In this document: one piece after another, positions 32,683 to 39,056 of the stretch
How positions within the stretch are numbered: position 1 is the first letter of the stretch
Layout of the letters: each line of letters begins with the position of its first letter
Origin: Methylomicrobium sp035916875
GTDB taxonomy: Bacteria; Pseudomonadota; Gammaproteobacteria; Methylococcales; Methylomonadaceae
Length of the DNA stretch: 39,056 nt
Assembly: GCF_035916875.1 (NCBI RefSeq)
Contig: NZ_JAXUHN010000050.1
Span: 1 to 39,056 of the forward strand
Direction of reading: 5' to 3'
Notes under the pieces: generated by a model
What the model was told of the DNA's origin: nothing
Database searches by the model: none
Seen by the model: the letters and a program-made list of their open reading frames with translations, nothing else
Made by a program: the position numbers and the translations under genes

Positions 32683-34359
32683 TCAACGAGGTAGTGTATG
32701 TGCGCCGATGTTTTTCAGCTTGGTTTGAATGAATTCATCAAAGGAAAGAGGGGCCAAGCTTCCCCGCGCCAAATAGCTTTTATACAGATTATGGGCAGTC
32801 AACATGCTTCGGCAGGTTTCAGCGCAAGGGGGGACGATTTCGCCATCATTGAGCAAGCAAAGCCGAACGGCCGGGCCGGAACCGTGGCAATGAATGCCGT
32901 TGATTTCATAGGGGTTCAGTTCGAACTCACGCAAGCTATAGACTGCCCACGCCAAGGAATAAACGAAGTCGTCATGGCAACCTTTCGCGGCTTCGAAACG
33001 TGGGGCCTGTTGGCCGCCTTTGCCGGTCGCAGCATTAACAATTCGGTATTCAAGCGTTCCCATTTCCGAAAGCAGTTTTTCAAAAGTGGGGTGAATATGT
33101 AGTCGGCCTTCGGCAGCGGCGTTGTAGAGGGCAACAAAGGCGTTGGCTTGCTTGTCGGCTGTGGCGTGAATGATTTCATGCTCAAACGACTGATCGCCGC
33201 ACCACGCCGCTATATCTTGCGAATTGTAAGATTCAATCGCGACGCGTGATAAATTGAAATCCTTCCGGTAACGGGTGAATGATTTGCGAATGCCGGCCGC
33301 GCTGGAAAAATTGATTTTGTCGGAAGCCAAAACATAATAATGATCGTCCTCGCCTTGCAGGGTTTTAATTACGCACGTTGTCACGGTGTTGTCGCCGTGG
33401 ACGCTGAACCCGTAAGCCCGATCGAGGCCGGCACCGACAATATAAGCCGCGCCGCCGACAATGCTGGGAATGTCTAAGCGGTATTTGTCTCGGCACTTGT
33501 CCAGCACTTCAGGCGGAAATAAAGACGACTGGCCGCTTGTCCATTGGTTTAAATGCTGTTGCGCGAATTCGGCCGGCAGCATTTGCGCCGCCCGGCTTTT
33601 TAACGCGCTTGGCTTGATCCAACGGGGCGCGTTGTCCATTGCGTCTTTCAAGTCCCGGTATTGAATGTGACTGAAAAACAGCGTTGCGTCGTCCCCACGT
33701 TCGGCGATGCTGTAAAGCGCGAAGAGGGGGGAGGAACGAGGCCCCACCGTCGAATCAATTAAAACTAAGCCGTCTTCGGTGTCGATCGTGCTCGACGCAA
33801 TGACTTGATAACTGGCGTCGTTGGCCGCCGCGTGCAGTTCCGAAACTTGGGCAATCGTCAGCTTTTTGCCATACAGGGCCGCCGGATTGTTCGAATAGCC
33901 CTTGATGATGTTATCGAGTGCCGGGTATTGAATCGTGCCGGTGTCGGCAATAACGATTGCCCCCGATTTGATCAGCCCGGCTGTATAAGGCGTTTTCCGA
34001 AGAATAGAGGAAACGGTTTTAAAGGCAGTATCGACGATTTGTTTTTCACTGTTCGCGATGATGCCGATTGTCTGGGTTTTGCGTGTCAGGAACCGCCAAA
34101 CGATAATCAGGGCGGCTACAAGCGTTTTGCCGTGCCTACGCGGCCAGCAAAAAACTACGGTGCGGTAATCGCCGCCGATTGCCTTTTCAATTTCGGCACG
34201 TTCCAGCGGTCCAGGTTCGTAGACTTCGAAACCACCCCTTGACGACGGAACTAGGGGCCTAACGTCTTCGAGCCATTGAAAGAAACCGGCCGAACCCTGC
34301 CGCCATGAGGCGACTTTAGAAACGGCTTTCGCCGTTGAGCACTTTTTTTCCGTGTGCAT
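32683..34359 (-). CDS. Terminase large subunit
   Basis: This is the ATP-driven DNA-packaging motor and nuclease. The 558-residue protein has Walker A P-R-R-H-G-K-T (residues 73-79) and a downstream hydrophobic strand with Q-V-S-E-L-H. The nuclease part has G-A-G-L-D-R-A-Y-G, V-A-I-E-S-Y-N-S-Q-D and C-H-D-D-F-V-Y-S-L-A-W-A, which carry the metal-binding acids. Length is standard. It starts the minus-strand block and is separated from the portal gene by 78 bases with their own operator. No classical small-terminase gene precedes it. Confidence 0.9.
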   Translation of the reverse strand: MHTEKKCSTAKAVSKVASWRQGSAGFFQWLEDVRPLVPSSRGGFEVYEPGPLERAEIEKAIGGDYRTVVFCWPRRHGKTLVAALIIVWRFLTRKTQTIGIIANSEKQIVDTAFKTVSSILRKTPYTAGLIKSGAIVIADTGTIQYPALDNIIKGYSNNPAALYGKKLTIAQVSELHAAANDASYQVIASSTIDTEDGLVLIDSTVGPRSSPLFALYSIAERGDDATLFFSHIQYRDLKDAMDNAPRWIKPSALKSRAAQMLPAEFAQQHLNQWTSGQSSLFPPEVLDKCRDKYRLDIPSIVGGAAYIVGAGLDRAYGFSVHGDNTVTTCVIKTLQGEDDHYYVLASDKINFSSAAGIRKSFTRYRKDFNLSRVAIESYNSQDIAAWCGDQSFEHEIIHATADKQANAFVALYNAAAEGRLHIHPTFEKLLSEMGTLEYRIVNAATGKGGQQAPRFEAAKGCHDDFVYSLAWAVYSLREFELNPYEINGIHCHGSGPAVRLCLLNDGEIVPPCAETCRSMLTAHNLYKSYLARGSLAPLSFDEFIQTKLKNIGAHTLPR

Positions 34360-34371
34360 AGCATTCCATGT

Positions 34372-34390
34372 AATTAAACGATGTTCAATT
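34372..34390. promoter_or_regulatory. Operator copy B between terL and the RHH gene
   Basis: AATTAAACGATGTTCAATT is the reverse-complement counterpart of the portal-upstream site, with one base changed. It lies 13 bases before the terL start and 69 bases before the divergently read ribbon-helix-helix gene, so one bound regulator could control both. Confidence 0.7.
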
Positions 34391-34458
34391 GTATGAATTA
34401 TAAGCTGTTTTTAGTTATAATTCTAGCTGCTATATTTTTGTCCAAGTGGGGAAATGCA

Positions 34459-34719
34459 ATGACAACATCAAAGGACGGGCGCTCGAAATATGCGACTGGT
34501 CGAACACATCAATTCGCGACACGGGTAACGGAAGAATTTCACCGGGAATTTAAAACAGTCGCCGCAAGGGAAGGGCTTAGTATGACGGTTTTACTGGAAA
34601 AGTGCCTTGATGCCTATTTAAAGCAGGGCGGCAAAAACGAAACCTTGCTTGATCACTTTAAGCGGGCAAGCAAGGCTGAGAAGAAAGAGTTATTGAAGTT
34701 GATAAGGGAGACAGATTAA
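34459..34719 (+). CDS. Small ribbon-helix-helix-like regulator
   Basis: The protein of 86 residues begins MTTSKDGRSKYATGRTHQF and has the beta strand plus two helices F-A-T-R-V-T-E-E-F-H-R-E-F-K-T-V-A-A-R-E-G-L-S-M-T-V-L-L typical of ribbon-helix-helix DNA-binding proteins. A lysine-rich helix follows. GGGGAAA precedes the ATG at 34459; a longer frame from 34381 adds a hydrophobic leader that covers the operator and is unlikely. It is divergent from terL and probably controls the capsid operon and itself, which is inferred from the shared operators. Confidence 0.8.
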   Translation: MTTSKDGRSKYATGRTHQFATRVTEEFHREFKTVAAREGLSMTVLLEKCLDAYLKQGGKNETLLDHFKRASKAEKKELLKLIRETD

Positions 34720-34743
34720 AAAAAGCGATTAACTGATAAATTG

Positions 34744-35414
34744 TTAAATATCTTTTTCTTCTCTTAATCTTTCTTTATGATCTTTTTCTATTTGTTCTTT
34801 AGACGCTAGTTCAAGCCATGATTCAGCTATGTTGCTGACGTATTTTTTTAATATCAAATATCCTTTATCATATTCAAATAAACAATTAACCTGCTCGAAT
34901 TGAGCACCAACCCTATTTTTTACAATACTTTTTTCGCATTTTAAATCAGGGTATTTAGATTTAACGGAATTATACATTTTATCGAATTGCAGCGAATCAA
35001 AGAAAAATACGAAACTTGATAGTTTATTATTAATATAATTGATGTTGGGTAATCATTTTCATAACGATTGATACCAGCTATAGTAAAGCTACCTTGCTCA
35101 ATTATTGTAGAATCATTATAGGAATAAAGTGAATAAAGTAAATTATCTCTTTTTAATTTGGATGCAACTTCGCATCTATGCATCCCTATGTAAAACCCTT
35201 TTATATTTACCATTGATGCAAGCTGACTTTCATCAAGGGGTTCACATTTAGTATCCTTATAATCAAGCAACTTCATTGCTTTAATTTGATCCTCAACGAA
35301 ATGTTGATTAGAAATAGAGTTCGAAGGGGGTTTAAGTGCTTGTTGTTGGCTACACCCGAGTAAGGCCATAAGTTGAGAGACAATAAGAAGCAATCGCAAC
35401 GCCTTGTTGTGCAT
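34744..35414 (-). pseudogene. Lipoprotein gene broken by a frameshift
   Basis: The first part (35414 to about 35040) is a lipoprotein with signal L-L-I-V-S-Q-L-M-A-L-L-G-C (Cys21) and the phrase I-K-G-F-Y-I-G-M-H-R-C-E-V. After about 35040 its frame gives low-complexity sequence. The other frame continues sensibly through F-V-F-F-F-D-S-L-Q-F-D-K-M-Y-N-S-V-K-S-K-Y-P to a stop at 34744. One missing or extra base joins them into a protein of about 220 residues. GGATAT precedes the start. It lies between the regulator and attR, where satellites and prophages often carry cargo genes. Function unknown. Confidence 0.7.
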
Positions 35415-35566
35415 TTTTATATCCTAAATGTAGAGATTGATAGAACCCACTTAAGTGGACGAGGAAGGATAACATTAAGGATAAGGTGCTTCAAGATAAT
35501 GGATTAAGGGGCTGCTAAAGGTGAAAAATTTTCTGTCAAATCAGTTTTGCGCTATTACAAAAATGT

Positions 35567-35585
35567 GCTACAAAATGCTACAAAA
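35567..35585. promoter_or_regulatory. Candidate integrase arm-binding sites, right
   Basis: GCTACAAAA occurs at 35567-35575 and 35577-35585, with a degenerate copy (GCTATTACAAAAA) at 35551. The same word is paired near attL. Their position inside the element next to attR supports an arm-site role. Confidence 0.6.
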
Positions 35586-35624
35586 TGACTCCGTTTTTCG
35601 GGGGTTATGTCTTGAGGTGGCAGA

Positions 35625-35677
35625 CTCGAAGAGCAAGCAAAGCTGGAAATTTCTTTAGAAATTTCAGGGCTTTGCTT

Positions 35678-35679
<2 letters not shown>
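35625..35679. repeat. 55-bp hairpin insertion splitting the second tRNA-Ser copy
   Basis: At 35614-35624 the 11 bases GAGGTGGCAGA match tRNA positions 21674-21684. The tRNA sequence resumes at 35680. Between them are 55 bases built mostly of one imperfect inverted repeat: CAAGCAAAGC with GCTTTGCTTG and GAAATTTC with GAAATTTC. It disrupts the D arm, so this copy cannot make a tRNA. It may be a miniature mobile repeat or part of the phage attachment site. Confidence 0.65.
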
Positions 35680-35758
<79 letters not shown>

Positions 35759-35784
35759 ATTTTAGCTTATACAATAAGTTATAA

Positions 35785-35988
35785 TTACGTCGATTTTGTT
35801 CTAAGTACACTAATTGTTTTAGATTCTGCCGACTGCAACGATTTTGCAGAATTAGCGGCCTCCCATCCTTTTTGGAAATCGCCATCAAAAAGCTTTCTTC
35901 TGACATTGGCATCGCTAATTGGATGTCTCGCATTTAAGTAATGCATCAGACGACGCATTGCATTCTGCTTCCATAATTGCGTGGCCAT
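35785..35988 (-). CDS. 67-residue hypothetical protein
   Basis: Begins MATQLWKQNAMRRLMHYLNARHPISDANVRRKLFDGDFQKGWEAAN and is helical and basic. It lies just behind the integrase remnant on the same strand. The composition is protein-like, but the ribosome site is weak and the family is unknown, so it may be part of the decayed neighbourhood. Confidence 0.4.
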   Translation of the reverse strand: MATQLWKQNAMRRLMHYLNARHPISDANVRRKLFDGDFQKGWEAANSAKSLQSAESKTISVLRTKST

Positions 35989-35997
35989 GTTCGAAGC

Positions 35998-36271
35998 TCA
36001 TTTAACTTTCCTCAAAATAGTTTCCAATTGCTTCGTCAACCCGCTCACCTGGTTAGCGTGTTCCGCAAGATGTTCCGGGACAAGATGGGCATAGCGTAAA
36101 ACCATGCGGTAATCGCTCCGTCCGCCAAGCTCCTGAAGCACACTCAGTGGCAGTCCCTGACTGCATATGCCAACTCGCCCGCGTGTGCCGTAAATCGTGC
36201 CAGCGGAAATTGATCTTGCCAAATCGAGCGACATATACTTCTTCTAAAGTTTTGTCTCTACGCATAAACAA
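35998..36271 (-). pseudogene. Frameshifted tyrosine integrase, C-terminal remnant
   Basis: One frame gives I-N-F-R-W-H-D-L-R-H-T-R-A-S-W-H-M-Q-S-G-T, the conserved H-x-L-R-H box of tyrosine recombinases. The continuation is in another frame: L-P-L-S-V-L-Q-E-L-G-G-R-S-D-Y-R-M-V-L-R-Y-A-H-L, with the catalytic histidine/tyrosine region. A frameshift near 36150 separates them and the N-terminal domains are missing. It is the trace of an older island at the same tRNA locus. Confidence 0.85.
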
Positions 36272-36415
36272 GAAGTCATCTTTCTTGACGATTTTTGCTA
36301 GAGCATCTTCTGGTGTATTAGCTTTTATGTTGACATCCCCCTCTGTCAGGATAGTTGTCGTCCTATTACAATTTGGCTTCTAAAAGAATCTGAGAGGGAG
36401 CGAAACGAGAAACCG

Positions 36416-37013
36416 ATGAAGTATCCGAAAGAGCGAAAGGAAGCGATTTTGAAGAAAATGCTGCCACGGCATCACAAATCGATCGCCGAGCTTGCCAAAG
36501 AAGAAGGCATTTGCGAATGCGACGCTGTATAACTGGCGCCTGACCGCCTGCTGCCGACTGGGGACAGCACACCGTCCGAGTGGACAGCCGCCGACAAGTT
36601 TGCGGCAGTGGTAAGCGGCGGCGCTGAACGAAGCCGAGCTCTCGGCCTATTGCCGGCAACGCGGTCTTTCTTTATCCTGAGCAAATCAAGGCGTGGCGGT
36701 TGGCCTGCGAACAAGCCAACGGCTGGGATCGAAGTCAATACCAGCGTTTGAAAGAGGCTCGCAAGGCCGACGAGCGGCGCATCCGGGCATTGGAGCGTGA
36801 CCCTGGGATCAAGGAGAAAGCGCTGGCGGAGACGGCGGCGCTGCTGGTCCTGCGAAAAAAAGCCCAGGCGATTTGGGATGCTCCACATAATTCCAAAAAA
36901 TCTACGCCAAATAATTTAGAAAGTCACATCATGTGTCCGGAAAAGTGTTGACACATCATTCGAAACTTGGTTACCTATCGCCGGCCGCCTTTGCCCAACA
37001 GGCACAAGCTTGA
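36416..37013 (+). pseudogene. Degraded IS3-type element (orfA with frameshifts, orfB tail)
   Basis: M-K-Y-P-K-E-R-K-E-A-I-L-K-K-M-L opens an OrfA-like helix-turn-helix (I-A-E-L-A-K-E-E-G-I). Further pieces in shifted frames are A-T-L-Y-N-W-R, A-A-D-K-F-A-A-V-V, L-Y-P-E-Q-I-K-A-W-R, and K-A-L-A-E-T-A-A-L-L-V-L-R-K-K-A-Q-A-I-W. At least three frameshifts are needed to join them. At 36954-37013 H-H-S-K-L-G-Y-L-S-P-A-A-F then a stop is the usual C-terminus of OrfB. The catalytic DDE domain is deleted. The element is dead. Confidence 0.82.
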
Positions 37014-37171
37014 ATTGTGAAAGCTGTATCGATGGCGTCCACTATTGACGACCTAGCTCAGTATTTGATGCATCATTTTGAACCTAATCCGAACGATAAC
37101 TTTAAGATGGGCCCGATTATGACGCGTCGTTTAGCCGACGCGTATCCGGGCTTTCAGTCCGTAAATCAAAC

Positions 37172-37191
37172 CCACCGGCTTAAGCCGGTGG
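37172..37191. repeat. 20-bp perfect palindrome upstream of the L,D-transpeptidase
   Basis: CCACCGGCTTAAGCCGGTGG is fully self-complementary and sits 45 bases before the transpeptidase start. A nearby hairpin ACGCGTCG/CGACGCGT is at about 37120-37141. Such subterminal hairpins occur at ends of IS200/IS605-type elements, but no tnpA or tnpB is present. It may be a scar or an operator/attenuator for the next gene. Confidence 0.6.
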
Positions 37192-37235
37192 TTGTTTAGT
37201 AATGCACCTATTTGGACGCAAGGTGACTCGATAAA

Positions 37236-38729
37236 ATGGCCACTTTTTTTGGTTCGATCAAACCGATTCTCTTCTGGCTGACCGCGGCGACCATGGCTTT
37301 GTCGGCAGTCGCGCAAGCCAATCCGAACGAAACCTTCGTTAGCCAAGGCATGCTGCCCTATGGGTTTTCGATGACACCCTTGCAAGGCGGCAACGACGTT
37401 GATCCGCGCAAAGCCATTACCCTGGAGGCGGTGGGCTTGGGCGCCCGCTTGTCCAAGGTTGAACTGCTCGATGGTACGGGGAAAGTCCTGTTTGCGACGA
37501 AGGATCAAACCCGCCTGAGCCTGCCCGTGCCATTAGCCTTCGAGACTCGCCATAAGATCAAGGTGACGGCGGAGCGGTCTTGGTCCGGAGAGTCCGAAAC
37601 CCGTGAAATCAACTTCACCACGGCCGCCATTCCGAGGTTGGAAGGACCGACGCTTACCCGGTTGGGACCTGACGCCTCGGTGACCCTGCATTTCGACCGG
37701 CCCGTGGGGGAGGTGCATGCCACGGGCGGTTTGACGTTGAGAGCGGAACACGATGCCACGGGGCAGAACATCCGGTTGCTGGCGAGTGCCTATGAGCAAA
37801 ACCATAAGTATGCGGTCCAGGTGAACTATAACACCTCCACGGGCGTATCCCTGCCGCCGCTCGACCTGGAATTGACAACCGCGCCACCCCTTGCCGCCGA
37901 GACTAACGTCAAGGGATTGACCAATTTAGGCTTGATGTTGCCGCTGCAAGTGACTTTTAGTGAGGCGTTGTCCGATCGGGTCAACGCGGCGAACAATCTC
38001 AAGGTGCAAACCCGTGATGGACAAGCCATCTCTGGAAAATGGCGCTGGATTGGGCCGCGCCAACTTAGATTTACTCCTCAGCCTGCATGGCCAGCCTCCA
38101 GCACCATCGAAGTCAGCGACGACGGGCAACATTTAAGAAGCGAGCGCGGCGGAATGCTGAAGCAAGCCCTGATCGAGCAATTCAGCACCGGCACGGACCG
38201 GAGGCTTTTCGTCTACTTGGACAGCCAGCGTGTGGAGGCCGTGGAAAACGGCAAAGTGGTCCGCACCTTCAAGGTCAGCACGGGCAAAAGCAAAACCCCC
38301 ACTGTGACGGGGTCTTTTTATATCTATGACCGTTATCGATACAAGAGAATGCGTAGCGATGTCGGCCGGGGGCAACCCGGTTTCTATGAAGTGGAGGATG
38401 TCCCGTATACGCAGTTCTTCCATAGAGACTATGCCTTCCATGGCGCGTTTTGGCACAATAGTTTTGGCCGTCCCGCCAGCCATGGCTGCATCAATATGGC
38501 CACCAAAGACCAAAACAAGCGCTGGCCCAATGTCTCCGAGGATGCCGGCTGGCTTTATAACTGGGGGGCGCTTGGCCTGCCGGTGACGGTGATGAGTAAG
38601 GCGCCCGAGTCGACGCAGGCCGGTCATGTGCCGGCCAAAGAAAGCAAAGTTGCGAATGAGGAGATCCATGCCGAGCCACTTCATATGACCGTTAGGAAAG
38701 AGATTCTCGGCGGAGTAGTTGCCAGGTAG
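37236..38729 (+). CDS. Secreted L,D-transpeptidase (YkuD) with Ig-like domains
   Basis: Forms 3-3 cross-links in peptidoglycan or attaches proteins to it. The 497-residue precursor has a signal peptide (cleavage near A-V-A-Q-A-N). Two or three Ig-like regions follow, with phrases such as G-L-M-L-P-L-Q-V-T-F-S-E-A-L in the Big_5 style. The YkuD catalytic domain (about residues 320-465) has H-G-A-F-W-H-N-S-F-G and S-H-G-C-I-N-M, with catalytic His and Cys. AAGGTGA precedes the ATG at good spacing. The Ig-plus-YkuD layout resembles actinobacterial Ldt enzymes. Flanking mobile DNA on both sides suggests it arrived by transfer. Confidence 0.92.
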   Translation: MATFFGSIKPILFWLTAATMALSAVAQANPNETFVSQGMLPYGFSMTPLQGGNDVDPRKAITLEAVGLGARLSKVELLDGTGKVLFATKDQTRLSLPVPLAFETRHKIKVTAERSWSGESETREINFTTAAIPRLEGPTLTRLGPDASVTLHFDRPVGEVHATGGLTLRAEHDATGQNIRLLASAYEQNHKYAVQVNYNTSTGVSLPPLDLELTTAPPLAAETNVKGLTNLGLMLPLQVTFSEALSDRVNAANNLKVQTRDGQAISGKWRWIGPRQLRFTPQPAWPASSTIEVSDDGQHLRSERGGMLKQALIEQFSTGTDRRLFVYLDSQRVEAVENGKVVRTFKVSTGKSKTPTVTGSFYIYDRYRYKRMRSDVGRGQPGFYEVEDVPYTQFFHRDYAFHGAFWHNSFGRPASHGCINMATKDQNKRWPNVSEDAGWLYNWGALGLPVTVMSKAPESTQAGHVPAKESKVANEEIHAEPLHMTVRKEILGGVVAR

Positions 38730-38732
38730 GCG

Positions 38733-38886
38733 GGGCCTTGTTGCATAAATCTGGCGATTTGCGAAAAATGCCATGCCCGTCATGTAAATGCCAAAACCCT
38801 ATCAGCAATGCCCAATCTGCGATGTTTGGGTAGATAAAGCGGGACGTCGCCGGTGGGCTAAGGCCAAGCCTAGGAGTCTGTCGGAC
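38733..38886. other. IS termini and spacer after the transpeptidase
   Basis: GGGGCCTTGTTGCATAAAT at 38733-38751 resembles an end of a small IS5-group element, with no transposase beside it. GGAGTCTGTCGGAC at 38873-38886 is a probable terminal repeat of the IS1182-type element that begins here. The 120 bases between carry no gene. Confidence 0.5.
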
Positions 38887-38946
38887 TTTCGAAGCCGCAG
38901 TTGGTAAAATATAGGCTATCGATTCTACTATTAAGGATAGGCTGAG

Positions 38947-39056
38947 ATGAGCCGATTCATCATTGTTGACAGGGCGACCGATTATCTTTTACCGCCGTCG
39001 GTGGACGAGTGGTTACCCGAGAATCACTTGGCGCGGTTCATTGTGGAAGTGATCGA
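38947..39056 (+). CDS. IS1182-type transposase, first 36 codons (cut by window edge)
   Basis: An ATG behind AAGGATAGG opens a frame reading M-S-R-F-I-I-V-D-R-A-T-D-Y-L-L-P-P-S-V-D-E-W-L-P-E-N-H-L-A-R-F-I-V-E-V-I. The phrase Q/Y-L-L-P-P-S-x-x-E-W-L-P-x-x-H-L-A is the standard N-terminus of IS1182-family DDE transposases. The rest lies beyond the window. Confidence 0.85.
   Translation, partial: MSRFIIVDRATDYLLPPSVDEWLPENHLARFIVEVI

Noticed and set aside
37017..37199. 60-codon frame between the IS3 remnant and the transpeptidase
   Set aside because: It runs through two perfect hairpins and starts on a GTG immediately after IS debris; likely fortuitous.

Overview
The window looks like chromosomal DNA of a gammaproteobacterium of moderate GC content. 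The order ftsY-ftsE-ftsX-rpoH, the cytochrome oxidase locus and a GTTCCCACGC-type palindromic repeat fit Methylococcales-like genomes, but that lineage is an inference from gene content; there is no rRNA or other taxonomic marker here.

Positions 1-893 hold the edge of an IS630-type transposase and about 680 bases without a convincing gene. Positions 894-9455 are an aa3/caa3-type cytochrome c oxidase locus: coxB with two fused cytochrome c domains, ctaD, a 32-residue membrane peptide, ctaG, ctaE, a DUF2909 gene on the other strand, SURF1, an SCO/thioredoxin-like protein, and heme A synthase. The heme A synthase frame runs without a stop into the SRP receptor FtsY, giving one 671-codon CtaA-FtsY fusion. 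ftsE, ftsX and rpoH follow. A CIRCE operator overlaps a plausible rpoH promoter, which suggests HrcA control of sigma-32. Positions 12181-21350 are ordinary chromosome: a small ppGpp-hydrolase-like HD protein, malic enzyme MaeB, a DUF2490 outer-membrane protein, SodC, and a MacA-MacB-outer membrane factor efflux operon behind a Fur-box-like site.

Positions 21671-35758 are an integrated element of about 14.0 kb at tRNA-Ser(CGA), flanked by an 81-bp direct repeat of the tRNA 3' part. It has a tyrosine integrase next to the intact tRNA, small plus-strand genes, a region that looks like a structured RNA, four iteron-like repeats, a serine recombinase with its own palindromic site, and a minus-strand capsid block: terminase large subunit, portal, scaffold-like protein, major capsid protein, head-completion protein, Mu gpF-like minor head protein and two small proteins. 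No tail, lysis or recognisable replication genes are present. It therefore resembles a capsid-forming phage satellite, or a prophage reduced to its head module. A 19-bp near-palindrome occurs upstream of both terL and the portal gene, and a ribbon-helix-helix protein is encoded beside one copy. This suggests one regulator for the packaging and capsid genes.

Positions 35759-37200 are a graveyard of mobile DNA: a second, frameshifted tyrosine integrase and a degraded IS3-type element. An intact secreted L,D-transpeptidase follows. The window ends in IS termini and the first codons of an IS1182-type transposase.
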